From positions 2,889,482 to 2,953,481 of the forward strand of contig JAQFVV010006309.1 in assembly GCA_028023455.1 (NCBI GenBank): a DNA stretch of 64,000 bases, read 5' to 3'. The translations under genes were made by a program, and so were the position numbers. This stretch comes from Epiperipatus broadwayi. Lineage: Eukaryota; Onychophora; Udeonychophora; Euonychophora; Peripatidae. The notes below the pieces were generated by a model. It was not told the origin of the DNA, did not search any database, and saw only the letters and a program-made list of their open reading frames with translations. This document shows positions 1 to 12,045 of the stretch, in pieces. Position 1 is the stretch's first letter. Each line of letters starts with the position of its first letter.

Positions 1-1240
1 CAACTGTCTTATTGCTTAAAAATTACATGCTGATATATTCTTTAAGCCAATCTATAATAACAATTATAATAATTAATAGTTTTAAAAGTCAATTTAATAA
101 TCTGTGTATAATTTTAAAATGCTTAATTTTAAAGGCATCATTACCTGAAATGTTAGTGATTTAATTTTAAAAATATTAAGAGTAAAACTATTTTAATATT
201 AACTATTAATGTGTTAAAAGTCAATATTAGAGTTAAAATCTAATGACAAGTTTAAACTTTTAATGTTAAGCTAATAATATTTAAATTATTTGTTAATAAA
301 AGTACATTTTATTTGAATAACTTGTTAATAAGAATTATGCTTTATTTAAAGATAGTTGTGATAAAAATTAATTTAATTAAATAATTTTAAATTAATTAAT
401 TGAAAATATAAATAATTAATTTTATTAATTGAGTTATTTATTTTCAAGTAAAAGAATGCATTGGTGTGTGGGTATACATGTGATATGAATATTTATCTTA
501 ACATCCTTGTTAGTTCAATATTAAAAAATATTTTAAAGTCTTTGTTTTAAAAAATTTTATTTCACAAATGTTCTGGGAGGTTAACTTAAATCATTAAATG
601 TAAATATGTTTCAAAGGATAATAGAAAACAATGTTATATTCAAAATAATGTAAATATTATGTAATATTTGGTTTTATTTTTCTGATAATCCAGTTTTAGT
701 TTTTTAGATAATTTATTTTAAGGTTGTAATAATTAATGTCTAGACAAGATATTTAAAATACATTAGTTTTAGCAATATTTTTCAGAATGCTAATTAATTT
801 GTGAAGTCTAATAACTACAGGTCAAATGTTAGTAGACTAGATGTCAATTTTATTCATTAAAAATCAGTCATATGACATAGCTTATAAATAGAAATAGTCA
901 AGATGTTATTTCTCTCATGCATAATTAATTTTTAATTTCTTTCTTGTTCATTATTTACTGTTAAATTTATATTAAACTTTAATTTCTTTTAATAATTTTT
1001 TGTTTATTTTTAAAAGTAAAATATGAGTTGCTAATTTAATTTAGCCAGATTCAGGAGATTTAAACTAAAACTATTAAAACTTGAAAATTACATTACAAGA
1101 AAGTATCATGGGAAAGTCAACAAAATCTTTAATAATAATTAATTTTTTCTTATGTGACCTATGTGCTCAAGAAATTTCTGGATTAGTCAGTATTGTTATG
1201 TAAGAACTTTTATTGATTCTGATTTAGTTATTAGAAATAG
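1..1240. other. AT-rich DNA, no feature recognised
   Basis: Very AT-rich sequence with stop codons in all frames. No repeat, RNA or exon signal could be supported. Confidence 0.6.
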
Positions 1241-1815
1241 TTTTTAAGACAGGCTAGAACCTGTATCAAATGTGCCTTGAAATTTATAATAATCAAACAA
1301 TATCTTTATTATGCCACCTCTTAAACCATGACCCAAGATAGCAACTTTTATAAAGGTAAGACCAACCATCTTGACTTTAACCTAACTTTCCACTTATATA
1401 GGCCAATCTGAAGTAACTTGATTTGGGAGCATGAAGTTGTTGTTCTCTCCACTGTTTAAGTCCACTATTTTCTATACAAATTAACATTCATGAAATATTG
1501 TGATTTACAATGAATTAATATTACAATCTTTATACTGGAAATATATAAATACTGTAGAGTTATAATTATTTATCAAGCACACATGAAGTATATGTAAATA
1601 ATTTTTAAGACAGACTATATCTAACCTGTGAAGAGAACAATAACTTCATTCTTCCAAATCAAGATGATTCAGTTTGGCCTATATAAGTGGAAAGTTAGGT
1701 TAAAGATAAGACAGGCACTTTTATTTTTATAAAAGTAACTATTTTGTATCATGGTTTGAGAGGTCCCTCTATTGGCAAAACAAAGATATTGCTTGACTAG
1801 GCCTGTCTTAAAAAG
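1241..1815. repeat. Foldback (MITE-like) element, about 575 bp
   Basis: Two long arms, 1241-1455 and 1630-1815, are diverged reverse complements and share a central block around TATATAAGTGGAAAGTTAGG. The outer ends are inverted: TTTTTAAGACAGGC at 1241 and its complement ending near 1815. The central 170 bp contains a second partial copy of the end sequence (about 1600-1613) whose flank matches the complement of 1816-1862, so the structure is compound. There is no coding capacity. It is probably a non-autonomous DNA transposon; the superfamily is unknown. Confidence 0.7.
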
Positions 1816-4800
1816 TTTTTACATATACTTCCCATGCATTTAATAAATAATTATAACTCTTATTAGAAATAGATGTTTCATAAGTTAAATTTATTAGATA
1901 TAGGAATATTAAGATTGCTAAAGACATTAATTATTTAAATATTAATAAGCAGTTTTACATTTAAGAAGAAAATATTTTTATTTAAAATTTCATACTTTGA
2001 AAAGTGGTTTTGAATTCTAGAATGTAGAACCTTCCTTATAATAGCAATAATTTATAAGTATTTTAGTGAATTTAATTATACTCCAACATGCAAATAGTTA
2101 ATTTAATCCATATTATATTTCTTTGAATTATTAAAATGTATTTTAAATATACATTAAGAATGAATGACTTTTTAAATTATAATATTTATTGTTATAAATT
2201 ATAAATGTTGATTTAAAAAGATAGCATTCATTTACTGAAATATACATTATTTTAAATGCTATTACCTTTTAAAATGATGTTTTTGTTTTCTACTATTCAT
2301 ATTAGTGGAATGGAAGCTGTTTACCTGCAGTATATTTTATCACATTCAATTCCATAAAAGTAAGAAAAAAATATTCTCCTGAATTAATATTAAAGTTATT
2401 GACTTTTGTTACTTGATAGAAATTTATTTTCTTATTCTATGCAATGAAAAGATAATATTACTGGATATTTAATGAACAATATATTCAGAAATATTGTATT
2501 TAACTTTGAATTACAATTTTAAAACATGAATGTACCTGAATTAATCTTATTCAGATATTATAAACTTATCCTGTTTTATTACAAATGTCCACTCAATTCT
2601 TATCATTATTATTATTCAATCCTCTTCTATGGAATAGATTACTTTTCAAAGGAATAAATATTCCTCAAATTTTATTGTCAATATTTACTTATAAAAGTTA
2701 TGAATGGATTAATATGATATTATATAAAAAAAATTAAAGATGCATCTATATTTGTGTTTATTTTGAGACATATTTCATGAAAGATAAATGTCCATAAATA
2801 TTTTCTTGTGCTGGTGTTATATTGAAATTTATTACTAATGTTAATTCTAAAGTATTTTATGTGTAGTTTGAATTTTGTTGTATTTAAATAAATTTGAAAA
2901 ATCTTCAATCTTTTAAGAATGACATTTACAATATCTTTATCTTGTTGAATGGTTGAAACACAAAGGATGAAGGACATAATTTTATTTTCACTTGGTAAAA
3001 GGCTATAGTTTTAAGTGTCAATATTTATGATGCAGTATTATGCTATATATTTTATTTATTGCTACTGGGTATAATTTTATAAATTATTTATAAACTACAT
3101 TTACCCAGAAATTCTCAGAATATTTCCATTTTATCATGTTGTATTTTAAAAGTGTTATGTTTAATGCCTTTGTATGAAATTATTTATTTGAATGTATATG
3201 CTTTTGCTAAACATAATGGAAGCTGATGTATATTTTATTGATTATTTTATGCCATAATTTATTTTATTAGGCCATATTTACTAATGATTATTTACATTAT
3301 TGGCTTTACACATCATTTTGTTATTGTATTATTTGAGAGATTGTAGCATTTGTCATTCTCTTGTTTTTTATGTATATTACTCTTTTTCTAGTGTTGCAAT
3401 AAGATTGTAGCTTTGTTTCCCTCTTATATCATTTTATTTTTTGTAAGTTATTTCATTCTTCATCTCATACTTAAACATATTAAAGTCCAAGTTTATAAAT
3501 TTCCCTCAGGTGTAGATATTTTGTGCCTTGAATTTATGCCATCACTTGCTTTTTGCCTTCTTTTATAATCTCCAATGTGGTTTTATTTACCATGTATTTT
3601 TGTATAAAAGCCTTATGTAGTTTATTGCCAAGAATTTATCCTGGCAATCGATACATTATGTAGTGCTGATGTATGCTAGCTTATTTTCAGTTGCATTCTT
3701 GCTTGTTATTGATTAGATGTGTATCTTACTGCTGTACTTGGGCTGTATTTCAGGATGTAAACATGATAAGCATTTAATTTGGTATTTAAATTTATATTTT
3801 TGGCATCAATAAATAATATAAATTTCCTTAAACATTTATTTCACTGCTGGATTGGTAAATGATATTTGAAAAATATTAAATACATTCAAAAGGGATAATA
3901 TAATGGAATGATTATGTTGTAAAATTGAGAGCTTATTATAATCATAACATTGCAGAAAGTTTTTTTCCCCAATTAATAATGGTTTTTATTTAATATTTAA
4001 ATAGTATTTTTATACATTTATGGGTAAACTATCCAGCCATAATGTTACCATAATTGTGGATTATATAATACAAGATTTAAATTATTTACTCTGTTAATAT
4101 TATAAATATTAAAGTTTTGTATGCTATTTGTGGCTTCATTGTCAAAAGTAAATGTTATTTTTGTAGTTAATTTTTTTTTTTCAATTATATATCATCATTT
4201 ACACATATATTAATCAGAAATCTAAATATTACAAAATTTATTATAAATTTATTCTTAATTAGATGTGTTGAGAGTATATGAACATATATCTCATCTGGCA
4301 TAAGAGTTATTTTAAGAAAATTATTCAGATGTAAAGAAAGCATTCAAGAAATTGATTATTTTATGTGCTAAAAGATTACTCATTTTGTATTAAAATTGTT
4401 TTATTTCATTTAGAAAAGTGTTTTGATTATTCATCATAGAATTAACTGATGAAATTGATTAATTTAAGTTCAAATGTAGTTGTATAGGATGTATTAGTGG
4501 TATCTTGAGTGACCATAAAATTTCTTTTTCATTTATTAGATCTGACTGCTTTCCTAGTAAATTATTTTATTCCAAAATTAAGAGTGCATCATGTTTATTT
4601 TTTAATAATTAAAATTATTGTTATTCTGATAATTTGAGGAGATATTATCTTAAGGGTAACCATATCTTACTATGAACTCACTGCGATTCCATTCTATGTC
4701 TAATAATTCTAAATTTAAAGAAAAGAATAAAGCTTACATTAATTAAACTATTGTTTAAGAGAACCTTGAGATATTAATTTATAGAAGAATATTAAAGAAA

Positions 4801-5249
4801 TTATTTTATTTCAAAGAAATACTGTTTTTAAAAACATCACTGTGACAAAACATAATAAAATATGCTTTTAGTTTATGAAAAAAAAATTCTTGTCATTCTG
4901 ATTATGTTGATATGTGTCATAGTGATTAGATGTGCTATGATCAGAAGAAGTGCTGAAGGTAGAGTTTTATATATAATCTAACTTCTTAATGATGTCTGAT
5001 AATAAGATTTGTAATAATTTATAAGATTGAGTATGAGAAGTCTCCCTCTCTTAAATTTTACTAAGTGCTGCATTTTTCTTTAATAATGTGTAGACATTAT
5101 TATTATTCTTAACTCTTATTATTCTTATTATCATAGCATATGACATTAGTAACCCCTCTGAGCTTAGCCCACAGTGTTATTATTTTGATTATTATCTGTG
5201 ATTGATCATCATCACTATTTGTTGATAGATCAGATCATTTGATCATTTT
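1816..5249. other. AT-rich DNA, no feature recognised
   Basis: Long AT-rich stretch with short homopolymer runs and scattered ATT triplet runs near 5095-5145. The few open frames are short and of biased composition; none resembles a known protein. Confidence 0.55.
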
Positions 5250-5490
5250 TCTTAGGTTATAAATTTGGCTTGCCCCAATGTGTTAGTTGTTCAGTCAGTG
5301 AAGGGTTCTGGACAAGTATCCTAGTTATGCATTGTGACTGGCTGTCTGTTGTCAGTTGCTATCTTTTTGGTTATATAATTTGGCTTGCCCAATGCGTCAG
5401 CTGTTTGGTCAGTGAAGGGTTCTGTTTGAGCATCCTGGTTATGCTTTGCAGCAGGTTATCTGTTGTCAATCACTATCTTTTTTAGGTTAT
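5250..5490. repeat. Tandem duplication, about 116-bp unit
   Basis: Two adjacent diverged copies of a unit beginning GGTTATA.AATTTGGCTTGCCC start at about 5255 and 5369. Each contains GTCAGTGAAGGGTTCTG and ends in a run leading to another GGTTATAA, where a third copy starts and breaks off near 5485. The open frame across the array simply follows the repeat (similar residues recur about every 38 codons) and is not taken as a gene. Confidence 0.7.
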
Positions 5491-5847
5491 AATATATATA
5501 AGATCTGATAAAATAAAAATATGCACAGAAAAGGTACTTTTTTTAATAATCTTCAGCTTTATTACTGTCTAGCATGTGTTCAAAATATTTTTAACTATAT
5601 CATATTCATGGCATATAGTGGTGTGATTAAATGGTTCTTTATATCAATGTTTAATTAACTGATCACATATTTAATCTTAATTTAAATTTTAAATTTGAAT
5701 ATTTAAAAACATGTTAAGCAGTAATAAAGCTAAATATTATTTAAAAAACTATATTTTCTGTTTGTATTTTTTTTTTTTACCAGATATTACATTGGCTCAG
5801 AAAAAAAGAAAAGTATAACAATTGAATTATAATATATATAATAATAA
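5491..5847. other. AT-rich DNA, no feature recognised
   Basis: Nothing beyond AT-rich sequence and poly-T/poly-A runs. Confidence 0.5.
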
Positions 5848-6040
5848 ATTATAATGTATGTATATACCGTAGATAATATGAAATAAAATAAATCCTACTA
5901 GAGTATGTAAATAATTATCAACTATTATGGCATTTTCAAAGTAATAAATATTGTTTTATACCAAAATTTATCATCATAGTAGTTGATAATTATCTATATA
6001 CTCTTGTAGAATTTGTTTTATTATATATGTATTATAATGG
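5848..6040. repeat. Foldback element, about 190 bp
   Basis: The left arm around 5882-5929 and the right arm around 5974-6021 are reverse complements over about 48 bp with a handful of mismatches; weaker pairing continues outward through TATAATGTATGTATAT-like ends. The loop is about 45 bp. It is non-coding and MITE-like. Confidence 0.65.
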
Positions 6041-6104
6041 AATAAAAATTTGTAATAATAATCAGGTGTGCAAGATCGACCGAATGACCCACATTCATAC
6101 ATTC

Positions 6105-6600
6105 CCTTAGCAATCCCAAATTATAATAATATGAAAATGGTATGCATGGCTTGTTTTTTATTCAATATGTCCTGAAAATGGCTACACCTAAATTGTAACG
6201 ATATAAAAATGTATAAGGCATTTGTAATAAGAAGTATTGTTATGTCCTACAGATTTGTGTACATCAGTCAATAACTGTTAAAACACATAAGATACTTTCT
6301 AAATACCCTGTGAATTTAGAGCATCAAAATGTTTATGATGCTAAAATTATAACAAAACAGAATTTACAATACCTACTTATCTGTCATATCTCATGATTTG
6401 CACCAAATTATAATAATATAAACAGAAAAAAAAAACTTCAAATAGCCCTACAAATTATGTATCAAATCATAACCACAAAATATTTGAAAGTTTCTTATTT
6501 AATAACCCTTATGAATATGACTATCAAATTGTAATAAATTATTCTCAAATTGATAAAGCCTAAACATTAAACACCAAATTATAACTAATTATAATGTGCA
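6105..6600. repeat. Highly diverged tandem repeat (about 60-75 bp unit)
   Basis: A motif close to CACCAAATTATAATAATAT recurs at about 6116, 6190, 6340, 6403, 6463, 6525 and 6571. Several copies are followed by A/G-rich sequence and a CCCTACAAATT-like segment. Spacing is irregular (about 50-75 bp, one double interval), as expected for an old degenerate array. Confidence 0.4.
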
Positions 6601-7249
6601 TGGTATTATTAATTCTCTATTTTAAATTAGTGAATGTTAAAGCTTAATATCTAAATTAAACATAGATTATATTGATAAGTTTTAAATTTAAACAAACTAA
6701 ATTGTTGTAGTTAGTATAATTCGAATATCAATTTTAATACATACAATTATTAATTTTATAACAACAAAAATTAATATCTTTCTAATCAAAGAATAAATTA
6801 CTACAACACTCATTCAGTAAATAATAATTTATTCTAAAATAACTTAATATATGTTTACAAATTATACAATTGGATAAGAATAAATATTGCATTTGAACTA
6901 TAGGCATAATTAATAATTAACTGATAACATAATGATAAATAAGACAAAACTTAATGAATAAATACATGATAATTTGGTCATCAAGGACCTTATCTAGGAA
7001 ACTGAAAAATTTTCCAAGTTTTCTCATATAGAAATTTTGTAGATAAGATTCTGTCTCTGTCTTTAAGTTTTTTAAGGGTTTGTAGGAAATAAGAATCAAA
7101 ATCTGGAAGTGGCCGAGTGAATTGTCTCTTACATCTGGCCAACTATACAGAGAACGTCAGGAAAATCAACAGTCTGATGGTTGGGATGTCTCCAGAATGC
7201 AGGTAGTCCTTAATTGATATAATCTTGTAAAAGTCCACTTTAGAGTTCT
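6601..7249. other. AT-rich DNA next to a LINE 3' end
   Basis: AT-rich. About 7080-7249 is less AT-rich and probably belongs to the 3' part of the minus-strand LINE to the right, but I could not align it to the sister copy. Confidence 0.45.
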
Positions 7250-8850
7250 GATAGATTAACATTTTAACATTCCCAAGTCTGGTGTAGGAGTAGATGATAT
7301 GGTCAAACGTTTAGCTTGTCTGCAATAATGAGAGCATAATGGATCAATCTCACTGATTTGTCTCCTACAGCTCAGGAACCAGTTTGTAGACATGGCATGA
7401 AGATTTACTTTAACTAGGTAGCCCAAAAACTCTGACTCCAATGCCCAAAATTTAAAAAGAACAAGTTTGTGATTGGATAAGCCAACTAATAATGGTGACC
7501 TGAAGGTTGATCAGTTGATATGCTTGCCAGAGTGTAGCTTTAGCTTTAAAGGCATTTTCTGAGTTATTGTGAAATTTGTGAATATCGTGGAGCAAAATGT
7601 CAAGCCAGCAACTGTCAGCAAGTGGAGGCCAATCTGTAGGTTGAACAATGTTAGCAATCTGCATATAGCCATATTTTTTAATTAGGTTGTAAATAAGCGT
7701 ATGCGATTTCTGGAAATATATTGCTGGAATGGAGTGAAATGACATGCCATTTGACTTTCGCTGCTGTTGCATGTTGGCAATGCTGATGGAAACCAAATGG
7801 CCTTTCCAGAATAGCTTCGCACATAAGGAATTGATCTTTCTTATAAAGGATTTAGTTACTGAAATTATCGGCAGATAATATGAAAATTTTGAACATTACT
7901 TTCATATTAAGCAAGGCAGCCTTTGCTTGAAGGGAGAGATATACCTTGGAGAGGATTTTAGTAAGCTGGCTGGTATATTGGATAATTAACTGTTGAATTT
8001 CCTTGGGCATAGCAGATTGTGATTTGTGAATTGAAAAACCAAGGAATCTTTGTGGATCGACTATGTAATCAGATGAGATTTTCTTGCCTGAATAAATTGT
8101 CCATGTTGATGACTTGCTCAGATTAATCTTTAGCTGGAGTGTATTAGTAAAATTATCCACTATTTGATATAGTTTTGTTAAGTACTTTTTTGAAGGGAGG
8201 ACGACTAGAACATCATCCATGTATGCTATTGATCTGATAGATCTTTTAAGACATGGAACAAATACTCCCAGAATCCTATCATTAATATCCATATAAAGAG
8301 GGTTTATATAGGTAATAAATAGTAGGGCACTGAGAGGGGATCCTTGTGGAATGGATAAGTTAGGGTTGAAACTACTTATATGACCTGTTCAAAGAGATAT
8401 ATATCTGTATATTATAAAGAAGGTTATCCAATATTTATATAATTTCTGTAGAGATGATAAGGTTTGACAATTGATTCAAAAGGATGTTGATATTGATGGA
8501 ATCAAAGGCTTGAGAAATATCTAACTGGACAGCAACTGGCTTAGAGAGTCTATTCTTATGAATGTAACTAAACAGAATCTTAACCTCACCAATTGTTGTC
8601 AATGCAGACAAACCTTTCTTGGAATACTGTGTATGGGCAATTTTATCCAGTATCTTACCTTGAATTTTTTCTTTTATAACTTCTTCAATTATTTTTATTA
8701 GAATTGGAGACATAGAAATTGGTCTGATGTTCTTAATATCCATAAGGTCCCGGTTCTTCTTTAGGAAAGGAACCAATTCTATTGGGTAAAGGTTATGAAT
8801 AACTCTTCTGTTCCAATAGGTGGTTTATCATATTCATTATGATCGGTATA
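7250..8850 (-). pseudogene. Non-LTR retrotransposon (LINE) RT remnant, copy A
   Basis: Minus-strand reading recovers a LINE reverse transcriptase in pieces. 8435-8776 carries early RT motifs (VPFLKKN, NIRPISM and QLDISQAFDSI, the first catalytic Asp region). About 8300-8350 reads IPQGSPLSALLF. 7852-8292 carries the catalytic YMDD (8211-8225), followed by thumb-like sequence. 7452-7796 and 7256-7441 continue to a C-terminal segment with NLHA and a CxxxC remnant. Frames shift between segments and there are stops, for example just upstream of GHISSF near 8385, so it is dead. It starts near 8850 without an endonuclease, so it is 5' truncated. The family matches copy B at 9480-10815. The clade is uncertain; spacing and C-terminal zinc finger suggest an L1/Tx1-like group. 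Confidence 0.85.
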
Positions 8851-9479
8851 ATAAAATTGCTGAGATGCCAATATTCAATTATAATCGCCTTTGTTTACCT
8901 CAAATAAATTAAGATATTTATATCTTACAAATTATTAAACTAGCTCAAATATGGATTTGGGCCAAAATAACTATCATATATAACTATTAAAATAATTATG
9001 ATTATATTCTAATCAATTACCAAACATATAGCTATAATAAATTATTTAAACTACTATCATATAAAATATAATAGTGATATATTGAATTTACAGAAAAGAA
9101 AGTAATACATAACAATTTTTGCGTACTTGTTCAATTTAATCATTTGATTCCTGGATTACTTTATACTTATTTATTGTAAGATGTAAAGCAATATGTAATC
9201 ATTATATTTTAAAAATTCCATTAATTAAAAAAATTGCATGTTTAATGGATTTGATATTTATTAATAATAAATATAATTATGATAAATAAATAATAAAATG
9301 TTTATGTACATTCCACTTACATATCATGAAGTATATCCTTCATGTGAATTAATATTAATAAAATAAGTATTTATACTGCACAAATTCCTCTACTCTATGC
9401 CTTTACACTGGCAAGGTATATACCCAAATATTTCATGGTAAAACAACTCATTTCCTTGGATTTCCTTTTTACATATAGT
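8851..9479. other. AT-rich spacer between two head-to-head LINE copies
   Basis: AT-rich spacer between the 5' ends of LINE copies A and B. No promoter or open frame is seen. Confidence 0.5.
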
Positions 9480-10815
9480 TCTCTGGAATGAGACAAAAGA
9501 TCCAGAAAAACTGAAAAATGTTGCTGAAACCATAACCAATTCTCTCTCAAAAACCTACCTCTCATTATATGCAAAAGTATGCCTTTTCAATCAGCTTGTA
9601 ACTACAAAAATAACCTATTACTCACCAATCATAAACTTCACTAAATCTTTCACTTTTCCATTTACTAATTTAGTAGCAAATTATTATGGTGCAGAAAAGT
9701 AGTCTCCATCTCTGTAAAAGGCTGTCTTCTACCAAACATAAATGGATCCAGTCTTCACTCCATTCAAAGTTTTCATACACAAAAAAGAATCATTTGCCTG
9801 ACTGCACTGATAAGAAGTTTTTCAGCTCTCAAATGCTACCTTCAAATAACATCCACAGACTGACCACCACCTTCATGTGGATATTTGTCTTTGCTCGTAA
9901 ACTAATTCCAAAGCATTTATGATCAGGTATTTTGGGTGTTGATATATACATCTATTGGAGCATTTATAATATGATGTACCTTGACCTAACTACTGGTCCA
10001 CAGTCACCAATGCTGAATATGAACAACAGCCAGTTGATGCAGCTATTCAAAAAATGGTTATTGGAACCAAATTTTTTGACTTTCTCTTAAGGCTAAATCT
10101 TCATGCCCTAATTATCTCTTATTTCTTTAAATACTACAGGCTTTACACCAAAAATGATGATTTTTGTTCTTTGTGCCACAGGGAAAAAAAACTGCAACAG
10201 CACCTATTCAGAAAATGGACAGCAGATTATGATTAACACCTATAAGCAAAATAACATCACACTTGATAACCTAATAGAAACACTCAGCAAAGGCTCAATC
10301 CTGACTGCCCTTGTTTTTTATTTATATACTTTGTGGTGCACCAGATGTACATTCTGCATTGGAAACAACATCAGAAGGCACCCAGCCACATTCTGTAATA
10401 ACCTCAAACAACTGAATGCCAGAGATGGCAAAATTGCACACCCAGATATTTTAGCTGCTTCATGGTCACCAATAAAAACTCAAGCCAGACTATAACCTCA
10501 TACTAAAGCCAAAATGACTTTTGCTGTAACAGGAACAATTTTTGTCACATACCTCATTCTCAACAATCTTTTAAACACATCTGTATATTGATAGCCCACA
10601 GAAAATATTTAATTCAATCAAAAGTATTTTTAAACTGATGAACTAAATCCCCAGACAATGAAAATAGAACCATAGGCAAATACACAGTTTATAAGTTTAC
10701 ATGTATTAGACACCTGCCAAATAATTTACTTGAATTGTACCAATAATATCTATTTGTTTGTTCTGAAGTTATGTGGTTTTCAACTATGTATTTTTTTTAT
10801 GAACAATAAAGTTTG
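9480..10815 (+). pseudogene. Non-LTR retrotransposon 3' part, copy B
   Basis: Plus-strand remnant of the same LINE family as copy A. About 9480-9700 reads like the post-catalytic region (NSLSKTYLSLYAKVCLFNQL, matching copy A's SKVYLSLQAKAALLN). About 10054-10236 gives LNLHALIISYFF and a zinc-finger-like CSLC...QQHLF, clearer than in copy A. The frame then shifts (10154-10495), where an LWCTRCTFC segment follows. The RT catalytic core is missing, so this copy is more strongly 5' truncated. The 3' end near 10800-10825 contains AATAAAGTTTG and may be the element terminus. Confidence 0.8.
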
Positions 10816-11532
10816 ATTTGAAACATAATTGCGATAAACAAGACACAAAATGTCAGAGATAGTGTATATAGATTTATTAATAGCAATAATAAAGAAAAAA
10901 AAACTAAAGGGAAGTAAAAATTTATATGTCTAGATTTAAACCACAGATCATTTGTGTTTCTTACAAGTTAGAATGAAATTAATTATGGACTTAGTAGATT
11001 TTCTATTTCTAATTTATACCAATAGAGGGACTATAGGCGTTATGTTGTGGAAATGGGATGGAGCAGATTATAGGAAAGCTTAGGGTGGGGAATGGAAGGG
11101 GAAGGTAAAGTGGCTAACAGGTTTTTTTGGGCATAGTTGCTGTGAGATTCCTGACTCCGTTTAAGGAGAAGTCAAAGTACCTCACACCACATCACAATAA
11201 CCTCTAGGGTGGACATTTTAACGGTTTAACGATAAATTAATGATTAATCAAGCAGGGTTAAAATGGAAGTATGTACTTAACTATATTAAAATTACAATTA
11301 TGAACAAATGACCGCCAAATACTTAGAATTATGACTTCAATAATTTAATTCATAACCGTTAAAATAAGGATTGATTTTGTAAAGTTAGTGTTTTAGTATA
11401 CAAAATTGTTATATAAAAAAAAATTGTTAATATTTCCCCAACTTCATTTAGAATGTTTTATCTTTAGAATATTATTTAACTTAACTACAATTTTTAAAAA
11501 AACATATTAAGCTTTTTTTTTATTTACTCTAA
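10816..11532. other. Noncoding DNA with a less AT-rich block
   Basis: 11030-11260 is noticeably richer in G than its surroundings, with purine-rich GGGATGGAGC-type sequence, but has no open frame and no partner copy in the window. CATTTTAACGGTT at 11213 and AACCGTTAAAAT near 11354 are inverted and could bound a small foldback; support is weak. Confidence 0.4.
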
Positions 11533-11719
11533 ATGATAATAGTAATAATAACAAATCAGATGTCACATGACTTATATATAGCTTGCACTTACAAATATGT
11601 AAAATTAAGAGCGTGCTAATAGCTCTAAACAAGCTTTTTTTTATTTATTTATGATAAATGCTACTACAAGAGAAGGCATTCAAATCATTTTTATCTTGGA
11701 TTGTTCCCATCCCCAGACC
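11533..11719 (-). repeat. Partial copy of the hammerhead-bearing pLTR repeat
   Basis: Closely similar to the repeat units at 32041-33584: TCAGATGTCACATGACTTATATATAGC, the GAGC..GCT hairpin, AAGCTTTTTT and TGCTACTACAAGAGAAGGCATTCAAATCA occur in the same order. Homology stops at CCCCAGACC (11719), inside the hammerhead motif and only four bases past the predicted cleavage position, so the ribozyme core is absent. Strand is given as the strand that would carry the ribozyme. Confidence 0.8.
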
Positions 11720-11994
11720 TAAATGAATAAATGTACTGTATTTAAATTTATAATTTATTTTGCGAATAAGGAATACTTTCTTATATTTTTTTTCCACTTA
11801 ATTACAGTCTGATAAGTTTTTTCCTCTAAAACTTCAAACATTATTTGCATTGATGTGTGGCTGATATTTAATTTTGGGATGTTTATAATCCACTTTAGCT
11901 AGAGCATATATAGTTAGTTAGTAGACAGTAATTAATTTATTATAGTCTCTAGTTTAGATTTAAGCATTTAATTAATTTAACTATATATCCAATG

Positions 11995-12045
11995 AGAGTG
12001 GTGGGTCGTGTGAAAGTCTGAGTTCGAACCCCGCATATATTGCAT
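11995..12045 (+). repeat. tRNA-like B box, probably a SINE remnant
   Basis: The segment ending in GAGTTCGAACCCC has a textbook RNA polymerase III B box preceded by GTGTGAAAGTCT. No proper acceptor stem, T stem or convincing A box can be drawn, so it is not a functional tRNA gene. A small palindrome (ATGCAGGTTTAAACCTGTTC, near 12052) follows. Confidence 0.45.

Noticed and set aside
5270-5485. 71-codon frame with internal protein repeat
   Set aside because: The repeat reflects the 116-bp DNA duplication; there is no splice signal or homology.
11030-11370. GC-richer block as a gene or CpG-type promoter
   Set aside because: No open frame, splice site or CpG cluster; at most a weak inverted repeat.
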